A stretch of 64,000 bases of DNA from Apteryx mantelli (Eukaryota > Chordata > Aves > Apterygiformes > Apterygidae), in assembly GCF_036417845.1 (NCBI RefSeq), contig NC_089981.1:82191268-82255267 (forward strand), in the 5' to 3' direction. The notes beneath the pieces were generated by a model. That model was given only the letters and a program-made list of their open reading frames with translations. It made no database searches and was not told where the DNA came from. Position 1 is the stretch's first letter, and each line of letters starts with the position of its first letter. Both the position numbers and the translations under genes were made by a program. Shown here piece after piece: positions 12,201 to 24,700 of this stretch.

Positions 12201-15200
12201 TTGTTGCATGATTAATCTGACTGAAGTCCATGTGCAGAATTTTGGGGGCCTCCAATGTAAGTATTGCAACTTCTGTCTCTGCCACTGGTGCAAACATAAG
12301 CACTCCAGTTTAGGGACCTGGGGAACTACCAGGACAAACCAGTAGGTTGCAGGGATTTTTACATACCTCTAGGGTCAGACAGCTGCAAAGCATGAGATTT
12401 ATAGTTTTCTTAACATGGCCCAGTGGATTCATCTGAGTTCCATTCCTGGTGCCGAAGTAAGTATTCTAGAACCTATCCAACTTGACAAAGTACTTATTAA
12501 GAATTTGGATGGTTGAGGGCAAGTCATAAAACCCTCCTATGTATTTTAACTCACCCATCCCTCAAATGTTCATTACTTATGTAATGATATTTTAAGGGTT
12601 GATTCATGTTTGAGGAAATGTCATAGGCGCCCACATCACTCTGAGCACTTTCTGCGTAATGAAGTAAAAACAGCAATGTTCTTGCTATCCTGAGAAAGAG
12701 AGAGCCTGTGAAACTGCTGGTTACATGCAAAGTACTCGTTATACAGGTTTTGAATAGCCCTGGGACGCATGGGTTGCACTAGCTGGGAAAGGGTGCAGCA
12801 GTAATGTGAGAGAGCTCTTCTGAGCGTCATGATATACCTGGCTGAAATTTTACTGAGACCCTCCCCAGGCCTGGGAGCACGAAACATCATGAAGATGGAA
12901 GACTGAAGAGGAAGGTCACTGGCATTTTCAGCAGAGTGAAGGGAGAAGGCTCTTGGTGGTGTGGATGTTCTTGGACCATAGTAAGAATAAATTAATATTG
13001 GCTATCACATTTTAAAAAGGGCTTTGAATGTTTCAGGTCCTTCCCAGGCAAGAGATCTAACCACTAGGCAGTTACATGAAAGGTGAACATCCTGCCCTGG
13101 AAAAAAAGTGAGCTCTACCCAGTCATTTACAAGAATAGTCATAACTGACTACCCTCAAGAGTGGGCTAGATCCTTTATCCCACGTAATTTGAGGTGCGTC
13201 CCTTGTAGCCCTGAGATGTAGAATGAGGTTTCAGAGCCATCCTTATATTTGGTTCGCTCTCAGCTAACCCCAAATAGCTCCCTTATCAGCCTGTAGACTT
13301 CTTGGACCACCTGCCAACGTATCTACCTTTTCCATTGCATTGCTGAGGAAGCCTAAGGGCTTCACTTTGGCCTCTAGATTCCAGTTTGAAGGTTAGGAGT
13401 TAAAATGGAAGCACTGTGGTGCCTGACTTGTTCACACACATACTTTTTTTTGGCTGTCGGTCAGATCTTTGGCATAAAACGGATGATCTCATTTGTAATA
13501 ACAGCTGTGGTTACAAATAGTGCTCCTGAAACCCCAAAGAATTCATAATTAGTAAGAAATATGAACATATTCCCCATATTGTGGCTTCTTTTCCACCTTT
13601 GAATGGGAAATGAACAAATGCTGTCAGTAAGAACACTAGGGAAGCTTTCGCTCCTGCTCTAATGCTGAGCACCTTGACACACCCTTGGACATAAATCAGC
13701 TCCATTTCATAATCTTGGGAATTTGGTATTAGGGATCCCCCCCTCCAAAAAAAAAAAAAAAAAAAGCCCCAGAACTAATTAAAGCATGTATCTATGCAGG
13801 TTACGGCACATTCCCACCTGCTGCATATTTTATACTTCCCACCCAATTCTCTTACATGAAATCTCTCTTCCCCAGTAACTTACTTGGAGAATACATGCCT
13901 TGCCTGTTCTCTGCTTGAACTTCTGAGTCTGATGACAGGATTTGAATGTGCCACCTTTCTCCTGCATTCTGTGTCCTAGCATGCCATGTGGTGAACTGTC
14001 CTGCTCCTGCTGTTCAGGTTGTTTTCCAAGATTTCCTTTCCGGTAGCGTAGGGTGCCTCCCTTTGATGAGCGCGAGTCATTAGAAGAAGTCTAGCCTTTT
14101 GAAAAGGTGTTTTTTTTTCCCCATGAAGCAATAACTCCCAGGATCTGGTTATCTGGTCTCTGATGGGAATCCTGGGCACCTCCCAACCCTGCAATGCCCT
14201 GTGGAGAGGCTTATTCTCACCCTTGGACTGGGGGTCCGTCAGTGAGCAGGTTCTGCCACTGCAGTTGGGATGCCGGCTGCTTTCTCCATGTTCCCACAAG
14301 AAGCTTCCTGCTGTAAAGTTCACGGCAGTCGTTTGCCCCTACAGCACAGTTGGTTGCAGACACAGATGCAACTCTCACCATTCTACACAAAATTCCATCA
14401 AATACGCAATAATTGCAGTTGATGCAAATAAGCATGAAAACCCCATTCCTTTCTTAATGAGGACAAATATCTTTAAGGGGTCTGCTAAAATTACAGTGAT
14501 AAAAAGGCTGCAATTACTGTATAACCACATATGCTTAGAAGATGTTTGGAAGAAGGAGCCCTCTAATTCTGGCTCTAGGCTGATTAAGAGTTGTGCACAA
14601 GTCTATTTTTTTATTCCATCCCTCCTCTGGTGTCTTACTAGTAATAAGCAAAAAAATAATGCAGAGGTGGTACCTGAATGGGCATATGCACCAGCTTAAT
14701 AACCTGTTTGTCTCTCCCACAGGTAAAAGAGGCACATAATAAAGGAGAGCATGGGAGTTAAGGCACAATCAGCTATTCTGGGTAAAAGCAGGCAATTCTA
14801 CAGTTTAATCCCTGGTAGCCAGAGTGAAGAAACATCTTCTAGAAATGGGAGTTCCACACCCGCAGCTAGGTATTATTAACCCGTGCATTTTAAAAAGCAA
14901 GATCCTAAATCTCCTCTTCTTGTTTTGATTTCCTGTTTCTGAAGGACTCCCCCCACACACACACGACAACCAACCTTTCCCCTCCTTCCCAAATTTCATT
15001 GTTATGAGCCCCAAATCCTGGGACTATGGGGCAACAAGAATAATGGCTTTTTTGTTTAGGACATGTTAGCTTCTTTGAGATGCCACAGGGAGAAGAGTTC
15101 CATTTTCTCACCATACATTACAAAACTTTAAAAATACAGAAACCTCGGTCATTGAAAAAATGGAAGTATAATGAAACTACTTTCCATGTCTGTATCTGTT

Positions 15201-18200
15201 TCCCACTTGTAAAATGAAGGGGGGAGGAGTTAAGCATTCTACTCCCTCGTAAAGTAGTTCTGAGGAGTTACCAATTACGGATTGTAAGACGCTCCCATGC
15301 TATAGTTAATAATTTAAGATAAAGTCAAAAAGGCAACAATCTCATTTTTAACACAATAGAAACACTCCTTGAATATTCCTTATCTGAATTATGTTTGAAA
15401 TGGCATCTACAAACATTGGCAAGTGACGTGGTTATATTCATGGATTTAAGTTCATGGGAAGAATGAAAAAGAACGTAACAGCTGTATTTCTGTAATAACT
15501 CCACAGAGGAAAGCCTATCACTGCCGACTCTTTTATTACTTTAACTTTTTATTCTTGTTTGTTACAGCAAATTATAACATTGTGCACCTCGCATCCACAT
15601 ACAATTAGCTAGTCATTCAAATTCTGTGCATTTCCAAGATCATTTGCCAATGTAGATAGGAAAAAAAACAAACCCCAAAGCAAGCAGTTGGGCAGACTCA
15701 GTAAGGACAGGCACACTCACCCCTCATTTAAACGAGGAGGTGGTGTAATGAGAAGTGTGTCTTGTGACATGAGAACATCCGCTGTGCCGCTCTGTGCTAA
15801 AATAGGGACGCACTAAAGCCATCTTATTCCATTCCCTGGAAAATCCAGACCTGTAACTCTGAAGGAAAACGTTCACCATTTAAACAGCGCTTGTACTTTT
15901 TGCTTTTGTTCTGATGGGAGATACCAACTTAACTCTATTTGGATCTTAACGTTTCAGTTTATTGGATCAGCTAACAAACCTGATTTCTGAGGCACACGGT
16001 GAACTTTCCCTATCACACCAACATATGACAGCATTTCAACAGTGTGTGAACAATACTTGCCTAAAAAATTAGCAAATTTACAAAGTGCCAAGAATATAGG
16101 GAAAGTGTTACAAAACCAAACAACTAAGAACAAAAAAGGCACTCATGTATGGAACTTTGAGCATTATCCTACAAAACAAATGCACAATCCAGCTAGATTA
16201 AATTCAAGGGATTGTAGCAGGTCATTGAACTCATTTTTTAATGCACTAGGTAAAGTTCATAGCAGAGCAATCACAATACCAACAAGAACTAGACAAGAAC
16301 CAAACCTTATTCTTCCAAAACTACATAAACTACACAATCTTTTTTTTTTCTTCCCGAAGAATATCATACTTGTTAAATCTTTTCTAAGCAAAATGCTGCA
16401 GTGGTTCATTAAATCTATTTTTACTGAAGAAAGTTGAACTCCTTTAAGTTCTATTGAAAAAGCTATCACTGGAATTCATGAGTGATAACTTGCAGAGAGA
16501 TAAGCTGAATTTTAATACCTCAAATTGCTTACTAAAGTAAGAATTCAGCAATGACCAAGTATAGCATGTGAGCTGAAAACCCCTAAGTATGTTCTTCCTC
16601 CCACTGCTCTAATGTAACACTAGTACTTCCTCAGTGCTCCTTCACTGAGCTATCATAATAGCTCATACTTAAGAACAAGTTAAAGCACTTTTTTTTTTTG
16701 CTTATGGTAATATCTATTAATTGGAAATAATATACATTTCCCTCTTGCCCAAGTATTTTTCAAGATTAAGTCTTATAATAAGTAAACTTACCTTCTCAAA
16801 TCTGGGTACTCAACTTACCAAAATTCTTAAAAAAAAAAATCTGGTATACTTAGCATATATTTATTTATATTCCAAATTGCTTAAAAAGAAGTCTTCCTTT
16901 GCCTCTAGGCACGTTAATGTCATTAATAATACAATAAAACTGTAGGAGCATTAGAATAATCATTTCAACAGGAAACTGGCAATTCAGACCTCTACAGGTA
17001 CTCTTTTCTATCCTTCATCGTGGTGGGAAACAGTTTTAATTCTCTTAAAAAAACACTATCTCGCCGATGCCTTTTGCACAGGAAGAGAGGAAATTCAAGC
17101 TATTTCAGACTATGACAGAAAACAAGCACCACAATCCTGGAGAGTGCCCTGCCACCTGCACTCTCTATTATATTAGGAGAGAAAGCCAACTGGCCGCTGC
17201 TGACTCAGATCAACTGTTCTCCAACTATTTAAAGCTTTACAGGCCAGAAGCGGTACCTTAAATATACTCAGAAACCAGTGGTTATCCAAATGGCTACCAA
17301 GCCAGATGCTCTGCTGAATAAACGAGCCACTGATTCTGCTCCTGTCACTTTGGCAGGACAGGCACACCAGCAGCTGTAAGCGTGATGCATTCTGCACCTC
17401 ATTTGCCACGGATATCCACAGCTGTCCCATCGAATACTTACAGCCTGTGGGAATGTGACGGGGGTACACTCATTTGCCAGGCATCCTTGGAAATGCATGC
17501 GTTCCGGCTGTCATGCTCAGATGGCCCTTGTATGGGAAGCTGAGCTGTATTCAGAATCGCTTTGGGGCCACCTTTAGTACAACGAAACACATTTTCTGGA
17601 ACAGCTCAGTTTTAGGGTGCACTCCTCTTCGAGTGCCCACTGCAACTTTTATTTATTTGAAATAAGCAAGAATAATTTAAAAGCTATTTCAGTTTTGATG
17701 TCATGTAATTTTCAGGCTAATAGTTCAAAGTCAAAGTAAACAAGTTGCAACCAAACACAAACGCTTCTTGCTTTTTAAGAGGAGTTATCTAGTACGTACC
17801 ATACAGACAAGTCTCACTATATCCTTTGTAATCGCTGTGATTTTTTTTTCCTGTACAGTTATTCAGCTCTCATTCCAGAATTCATCATGAAGTTAGTTAA
17901 CAGATTTCAGTTTCTTCTGTGTTTAAGGGCAGATGGTTTGTGGCCCTGGGAAAATGCACAAAAGAAGAAAAAGGCTTGTTTTTTAGCTCCTGTCTTTGCA
18001 TCTTCTGCCCAAGAGCCAGGAAAAAAAGGAAGCATTTAAATTAGGAAGCACAGTATCTTGCAGGATTAGCACAGGGAGAGATGTTATACATTTCCCAGAA
18101 GGCAGAGAAATGACAGCAAATGCTCCACTCTCAAGACAGTAAATTTTGTCATGTACCATTTCAGGGGTGGTTTATTTGTGTTTCTCTAGCACATTACTGA

Positions 18201-18750
18201 TCTGAAAGTTTATTTACATTTCATTCATCCTTCTTTCAGTACTAGCAGCTCTTCCACTGGGTATATTATTGCTTATATTATGATAACGCCTCAAGTGAGG
18301 TCAACACTGTATAATACAAATATATACAACCTATACATATACAATGTACAATATAGAAAATCTATCATGATTAAATTGGTGCATTCTGATTCTCTTGGCC
18401 TTGAGGCAATTTTACATAATCAATGTTCATGTTGTGAAATATTTTCCAGATTTAACACAAAATTTTCTTGTAAGGATTTATCCTTTCAGAAACTTAAAAA
18501 GAAATGCAGAGAAATTTTTCTAAGTAATCCCAAGGGTGTAAATTTAGAAAGCAAAAGGCCAAGTCCTTTCGATCTTGACTTAAAAGGTATATCCTGCAGT
18601 CTAAAGCTTAATTCAGAACAGTTTGGGGGGACAGGGGGGAGCAAAAGTATATCAAGGAGAAAAAACTGATTCTGGTGCTCATGGCTATTAACTAAATGCC
18701 TGCTTCTGGCATTTAAAATCTAAACCATGATGGACCCACTAGATTAAGGT
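9270..18750. other. Gene-poor region upstream of SGPP1
   Basis: About 9.5 kb with no recognised exon, RNA gene or dated repeat. It contains simple tracts (A-run 13747-13765, T-rich runs near 16341 and 16691) and a candidate conserved block at 14383-14540 listed separately. The 178-codon frame at 14163-14699 is unassigned and looks fortuitous. Confidence 0.5.
14383..14540. promoter_or_regulatory. Candidate conserved non-coding element
   Basis: This is a complex, non-repetitive AT-rich block with an octamer (ATGCAAAT, 14422-14429) and several homeodomain-type ATTA/TAAT cores. Its texture resembles developmental enhancers conserved among amniotes, but conservation cannot be judged from one sequence. 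Confidence 0.2.
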
Positions 18751-18754
18751 GACA

Positions 18755-20035
18755 CTAGGCATATCGCAGACCATCAGATTTCCATTAGTATTCTTCCAGT
18801 AAACTAAAGCATAACTTCTGCTTGGATAAAAATAATTTTCAGAAATACCTCCCATCTTCAACTGAAGTCATAAAATGATGGAAAATCTTCAGCTTCTCTT
18901 GAGAATGTGTTCTGGTGGTTAAGCATGCAAAAAATGTGTGTCTTATTTCCTATTTGAATTTGTCTGGCTGTTGCCTCCAGCCATTGCTTCTTATTACGCC
19001 TTTCTTCACTAGATTAAAGAGCCCTTTAATATCCAGTATTTTCCCTCAGGAATGTTCTTACACACTATAGTCAAGTCACCTCTCAATCCTCTTTTAGATA
19101 ACTTTAACAGCTTGAGCTCTTAAAATCTCCCAATGTAATGCATTTTCTCCAGCCTTCAGAACATTTTGCTTCACTTTTTTGCTCTTATTTTCAAACATCC
19201 TTCTTAAAAACTGAAAAACAGAACTGTATGCACTATCCTAGTGTTGACCTCAACAATGATATCCACAAAAGCAAAATAAACCTTTTTTTTTTATTCCATT
19301 GTTTATGCATTAATTAATCTTTTTCTGCCACAGCTTCACTCAGAAAAGCCCTTATCAAATTGCTTACTCATTCTGACCCTTAAATCTTTTTCAGTCTTTT
19401 CCTTCCCAGGGGTGTGTGTGTACATATATATAGTCTCAGTTATAGCCTGCACAAGACATGGTTCTTAGGTAGACAACATTATATTTCACTGGATTAAAAT
19501 TCACTAAATTGGAATGGGATGTTTTTACCAACCATTCTCATCAGTGCCTTGTCCTCATCATTGTTTTGGACTGCATTAATCTTTGAGCTCAAATTTAGAT
19601 TTGCTTCCGGATCGCTGCTAAAAAATGTAGTACAACATAGGACCTACTACTGGGAGCTCCTTAGGCACCAACTTGTTCAACCAAGTTTTCCTGCAGACTT
19701 CTTGGGATCTGACAGCAAATCCCATTTGTGCGGTTTATTGGCAGTGCACACGTCTAATGTTACCGAGAATATCATGCAGCGCTGGAGTCAGGTATCTCCT
19801 CAAAACAGTATCATCAAGATGACTGAGCAATAGCTGTTTTTACTATAGCACTGTGTAGATTGGTATTAGATCCCTTTATTTCAACCTTTTATTATTGAAA
19901 TTCCGCACCAAATTTTCTATCATATCGGTTGGCATAGCTACTAAGCTAACTAGTCACTTGGGCCATATTTACCCTTTTCAAAATATGGCACAAACTATCA
20001 CGTTTACCATTGGTTTAATCTCCTAAATATAAGAC
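18755..20035 (-). mobile_element. Ancient CR1 LINE, about 1.3 kb, antisense to SGPP1
   Basis: Read on the minus strand, this follows the 3' half of a turtle/crocodilian-type CR1: the reverse-transcriptase C-terminal part and 3' tail. Diagnostic blocks on the + strand, in order, are the 3' tail (about 18765-18870), the 'tttgaatttgtctggct' and 'tagattaaagagccctttaa' blocks (18953-19027), 'caagtcacctctcaatcctc' (19073-19092), a decayed 'cagaactg...agt' block (19219-19245), and the 'cccttaaatctttttcag' block (19377-19395). It ends with 'cttgggccatatttaccctt' and 'atggcacaa' (19955-19995). Many indels and substitutions indicate an element older than modern birds. About 19560-19900 aligns poorly and may include an insertion. 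Its right end lies within about 60 bp of the SGPP1 CpG island. Confidence 0.75.
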
Positions 20036-20720
20036 AAGATACAAATATCCTTAAGTATTAGAAAACCACGGAAGAGCATCGGCATGACAGGCAGAAGCAC
20101 AGAGGGCTCCGGTGACCGAGGCTGCGGCTCGCTTTCCTCCCGGCGTTTCCCGAACTGAAACGCAACGACCGCGGACCGGGGACTCCTCGCAGCTCTCTTC
20201 AAACACGCGGCAGCAAGATTTCTGCTCCTGACGCGGTTCAGGTTGCTCGCGCCCACCTCGGAGAAGCGGCGGAGCCGCCTCGGCCACGGCAGGCGCAGGG
20301 ACACGGCCGCTCTCCACACGCGGGGCGGGAACCTTCCCTCACCGGCGGCGCCCCCCGCCCTCAACCGGCCTCGACCGCCGGAGCTGGGCGCCCGCCCGCT
20401 TCCCCGCTTAACGGCCGGGTGCGGCTCTCGCTCTCGGGCCGGGGGGAGGCGGCCCCCCCCGCGGGCCGGGCAGCGGGGCGCTCGCAGGAGCCCGCCGACG
20501 CCTCGGGGCGCCGACGCCGGCCACGGCGGCGGCCGAGGCGAGGGCGGGAGCAGCAGGGAGGCGGCGGAAGGGAGGGCAGCGGCCGGCCAGGCTGGAGCGG
20601 CTCCCGCCCGGCCCCGCTCGCGCGGCAGGGGACGCTATCCCCTCCCGCCGCGGCCGCCTCCGCGCCTCACGCTCGAGGCCGAGGCACGCCGCCCGCTCCC
20701 TCCCTCCGTGCCAAGCCCCG

Positions 20721-20773
20721 ATTGGCTCCCCCCTTCCCGTGGGGGGTGGGTTTAGGAGGGAGCCGCAGCCAAT
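20721..20773. promoter_or_regulatory. Inverted pair of CCAAT (NF-Y type) boxes
   Basis: ATTGG at 20721-20725 and CCAAT at 20769-20773 face each other within larger inverted arms (gattggctcc near 20720, gcagccaatc near 20765). The 40-50 bp spacing is common for cooperating NF-Y sites shortly upstream of TATA-less start sites. Confidence 0.55.
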
Positions 20774-20824
20774 CCGCGCCGCGGAGGGGTTTCCCCGGGG
20801 AGGGAGGGGGTGCGGCGGGAGTTG

Positions 20825-20836
20825 TGCGCAGGCGCA
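20825..20836 (+). promoter_or_regulatory. NRF1-type palindromic site
   Basis: TGCGCAGGCGCA matches the NRF1 consensus (TGCGCA-N-GCGCA-like tandem half sites). It sits about 50 bp downstream of the second CCAAT box, where NRF1 sites commonly overlap transcription starts of housekeeping genes. No other strong initiator motif was seen. Confidence 0.6.
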
Positions 20837-20849
20837 GCGGGGGCGCGCG

Positions 20850-21094
20850 GCAGGGAGGGAGCGCGCGGCGGCGGCGGCGGGCGCGGGGCTCGAGGCTTGA
20901 GCCGCGGGCAGCGGCGGCGGCAGCGCTCCGCAGCTCCCAGCCCCTGGGCGCCGTCCTCCTCAGGGAGTGCGCGCGGAGCACCCGGCGCCTCCCGCCGCCC
21001 GGCGGGCGAAGCCCCCCTCAGCCCCCCCCCCCCCCCGGCCCGGGCAGCGCCTCGCCGCCCCCGCGCCTCAGGCGGCCTCGCCCCGCCGCCCGCC
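20850..21094 (+). other. SGPP1: SGPP1 5' untranslated leader (start approximate)
   Basis: This is GC-rich DNA between the NRF1-type site and the initiator ATG. It includes a C homopolymer of about 15 (21022-21036) that would be prone to length change and sequencing error. The upstream end is inferred from promoter motifs only. An upstream open frame in another phase crosses this region but does not look like coding sequence. Confidence 0.5.
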
Positions 21095-21724
21095 ATGGCG
21101 CTGTGCCGGCGCCTGGCCCGGCTGGCCGCCCACCTGCAGGACCCGCAGAAAGTGGCCTCCTTCCAGCGGCTCTGCGGCGTGGAGGGGCCGTCGGGCTGGG
21201 CCGACGCGGAGCAGCGAGGCGGGGGCCGCGGGGCGCTGGCTAACGGCGGCCCCGCCGCCGCCGCCGCCGAGCCGGCCGCGGGGCCGGGGCGGCAGCATCC
21301 CGTCGGCAACGGCGCCGTGCCGGGGGGCGCCGGCCCCCCGCCGGGCTGGAGGAGGCGGCCGCGGCGCAACTCCCTCACGGAGGAAGACGGCAGCCAGGAG
21401 TTCTCCATCCGCAGCCGCTTCCTCTACTACCTCTTCAGCCTGGGCACGGAGCTGGGCAACGAGCTCTTCTACATCCTCTTCTTCCCCTTCTGCTTCTGGA
21501 ACCTGGACGCCTGGCTGGGCCGGCGGCTCATCATCATCTGGGTGTGGGTGATGTACCTGGGCCAGTGCACCAAGGATGTCATCCGCTGGCCGCGGCCCGC
21601 CTCGCCGCCCGTGGTGAAGCTGGAGGTCTTCTACAACTCCGAGTACAGCATGCCCTCCACGCACGCCATGTCGGGCACCGCCATCCCCCTGGCGCTGCTC
21701 CTGCTCAGCTACGGCCGCTGGCAG
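21095..21724 (+). CDS. SGPP1: SGPP1 coding exon 1 (residues 1-210)
   Basis: This exon encodes the N-terminal half of sphingosine-1-phosphate phosphatase 1, an ER membrane enzyme that removes phosphate from sphingosine-1-phosphate and dihydrosphingosine-1-phosphate. The product feeds sphingosine back to ceramide synthesis and limits S1P signalling. The start ATG is in good context (cgccATGg) and gives the family N terminus [10 protein letters not shown]. Residues 40-90 are a low-complexity Gly/Ala/Pro linker with a five-alanine run. Membrane segments begin near residue 124 ([13 protein letters not shown]) and 144 ([12 protein letters not shown]). Phosphatase motif C1, KDVIRWPRP, is at 160-168; motif C2, PSTH, ends at His190. 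The exon is exactly 210 codons (phase 0) and ends WQ before a GTACCG donor, which is weak at positions +3 to +6. The whole protein is 423 residues against about 441 in human; the difference lies mainly in the linker. Confidence 0.96.
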
Positions 21725-24700
21725 GTACCGCGCCGCGGGGCTTCTGCAGCCCTGCGCTGGCCGCCGCCGCCGCCGCTCGGGGGGCCGCGCTTGGGGGCCG
21801 GGGGGGGGGGTGAAGCGCCCTTCTCGCCCCGCGTGCAAAAAGCGCCCTTTAAAATGCAGCGGCGGAGCGCTTTGTCTGTGATCCAAGTGAGTGCTTAGGT
21901 AATAGCCGTGTTTAGTATTTCTGTGCTCTGAGTGGAGGTGCTGCTGACTTGGTGAGTAGCCAGATCAGTGTGCGTTAAAAAAAATCTACACTTCGTTCTT
22001 ATGAGTTCTTTTTTTTTTTCCATCTTAGCTTCTCTAGGGTCGAGTGCTTTGCACAGAGTTTGGATAGGCATCTGATCTTTTTTTTTTAATAGGCTTTTGG
22101 TTTTACTGACAGATGACTTGGTGGAGAGCTAGGAACTGAGCGGCTTCTCGCTGATCCTGCTTTGCTTTGAGTTACTTTGTAGCTTGAGTCAATTTGTAGC
22201 TTTAGCCTTTTCGTTAACTGTTTTCACTTTCATTGCCCGTAAACTGGAAATGCTCATTTGTGTGCGGGGAGGGGTACATATCTTTTCAGCTGGCTTTACC
22301 GCTATTAATGTGCTCATAAATAGCAGGAAGTGATCTCTGAGCCTTTTCAGAGCCTTCATCCAGCTAAATCTTAGTGTCTGCCTGTTGCACTTTTGAGTCA
22401 ATGGGTTAAGTTAAAGCAACACTGTTGAACATCTAGTTTGTACAAGCTGTGGCATGTACTTAGTTGCAGTGCTTGCTATTGGAGTTCTTACTGTTGCACA
22501 TAATGCTAAAGAAGGCACTACGAGTAGTCACTTCCTTAAATCACTGCGCCCACTTCAGGAGCAAATGAGGGAGAATGCTTTCCCGGGCAATAAATGTTCT
22601 GTGTAGGGTTTTCAGGGCTTCTGTGTATGAAGTTCAAGAAATTATGCAAAGTCCACTTTTAAACTCTTAATATTTTCAAGATCTGATTATATACCTGCCT
22701 AATTTATGTGAGATGTGGACAGAACTTCTTTTTTCCTTTTCTTTTTAGCTTTATGAGGGGCTGAGTATCTCCCCAGTTACTGTTACTGATCACCAGCTGT
22801 CTGTGGTCACAGAATGACACTTTGCAGCTGCATCTCAGTATGTAGAATGGGTGCCTGAAAGGAGGGAAGCAGCTGAAGGTTGGAGGTTAAGAGTTGTATT
22901 TGGCCTCTCTTTAATGAAAGCTTATGTATCTACTTATGCAGAGGTGATATAATATGCCTGAAAGAAAGCTATCAGGGATTCCAGTTCTTTGATAGGAAAA
23001 TGTGAGGTCCCATTTTGCTAGAGTTCTGCAGGCATCAGGTAATGTAACGTTTGGTGGGTGTTTATGAAATACATACTGAGAGTTTAGTCGCCAAGATGCA
23101 TACTCTTAAATTTGATTTTATGGCAGAATACAATCTGAATATTTGATTATTACTCTTGTCAGATCTGTGGGTCTGATGTCACTTAAAGAATGAACTGAAT
23201 TTTATTTCTTTGCGTGTTGGAAACCTCATTTAGTAGCATCAGTCAATTAGCTTTGCAAAGACTCTGTCATGTGCGCAAAGGAGAACCCAGCTAGACTGCA
23301 TTTATAGAACCAGCAAATGGATGTGTGAAATAGTATTTTTTTTGCCAGTGCACCAAGTTTGATCTCAGTTTGCCAACCCTGCAACTGCAGTCTGTGAAAT
23401 ATTTTGATAGTTAACTAGATGCATTCTTAACAGATGCATATTAAGAAATGACAGACATTCAGCCTCTGTTAGTATTCACTTAGAATCGTACTTAGGAAGT
23501 GGGAGGGCAAAGTGTTTGAGTTTTCAGACGGTTTCATTTCTTCCCGTGAAATATGTTTGAATAACAGACCTCTCTGAAACCAACTTCTACCATTTCAAAA
23601 CTTTCATCTAAAAAATACTCCTTCTGGCCATTAAATTATTCCTAAATATTAATTAAAAGTTAACCTTTGGAGTGTTGAATGTCTTTAGATTTACCTCTAA
23701 GAAGAGTTAATTTTCCATCTAATGCTTCTGCTGTTCTTCATGTTTTACTTATGTTGAAAGGGAGTAGAATTTATAAGACAACTTTCTGTCTTCCTGTTGT
23801 GGAAATAGAGGGATTAAAAAAGAGCCAGACATCAGAACCTTGTGGAAAGCTGTTATTGCAAGCTCCCCTGTCATTAGCCCCCGTTTTTATTAAGTTATAG
23901 CTATGTATCAATAGATATAAACTGTTGGACTTAAACCCCTTGGCAAATGTTGGGGTACAGTCTTAGTATATTATTCAGTAGAAGGAAGCATTGCACAGAC
24001 CCTGATCGTAACAGGTAAAGCTCACATCTTAGCGCTCTGTCTATTCAGAAGAATCATGCTGGAACAAGACTGAGTTGAATTTAAGCAGATAGAGCTGTAA
24101 CACTCTGCAGAGGCTCTTATTCTGGAATAAAGGTGACTTTACTTTAGTTTGTCACCTTGAGAAGGTTTATACTAAATCAAAGAAAGCCACTCTTGCACCA
24201 GAAGAGATCACTCACGTGAAAAGGGAATCACTTTCCAGTATAGCTTATTTGGAATTTGCTTTCATTAGTCTAGGATTTCCTAATACTGTGTGGTGCTGCT
24301 TTTCTGCCAAATAAATACAGTCTGTGATTCCTTCCCTTTAACAGTATACAGAATAGAGTAAATCTGCAGGCTTTTATTTTTCTAGGTATGGCCCAACCTG
24401 TCCCTTAAAAAACAAAAAGTTTGAATTTCAGTTGGATTTCTTTTAACCTGTTGAATTAAGTTTGTGCTTTCCTAGTTTTAAATGCCTATCAGTAATGCTA
24501 TTACAATTATTTTCCTATTTGAATCCTATATTGAAAAGAATTTTTGACTATACATAGTAAAACTAAAATATTTGCTTATAAATGCAGTTGTTCAAGTAAA
24601 AAAAATTTCAGAGATGGTGTATTTTGAAGACAGTTGTGATTAATTTTCACAATTAGAGACTTTGGATGCAGGCACTGTTCAGTACAACTGAACTTTCAGC

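Larger units (their letters stand above)
20090..21830 (+). promoter_or_regulatory. SGPP1: SGPP1 CpG-island promoter
   Basis: A long, very CpG-dense block begins near 20,100, covers the putative start of transcription, the 5' leader and the whole first coding exon, and fades just inside intron 1. No TATA box is evident. Upstream of the leader are two CCAAT boxes in opposite orientations and an NRF1-type site, described separately. This is the usual architecture of a broadly expressed, dispersed-start promoter. The start of transcription is inferred to lie about 20,800-20,900. Confidence 0.85.

Noticed and set aside
14163-14699. 178-codon + frame
   Set aside because: No recognisable domain and low-complexity-free but unbiased codons; no promoter or splice context. 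Treated as chance.
20810-21094. In-frame N-terminal extension of SGPP1 upstream of the 21095 ATG
   Set aside because: The frame is open upstream, but its Arg/Gly-rich translation is typical of a GC-rich leader. The Kozak-context ATG at 21095 gives the family N terminus.
20023-21886. Several overlapping GC-rich frames on both strands around SGPP1 exon 1
   Set aside because: They are shadows of the CpG island and of the SGPP1 frame. Only the frame starting at 21095 gives the conserved SGPP1 protein.
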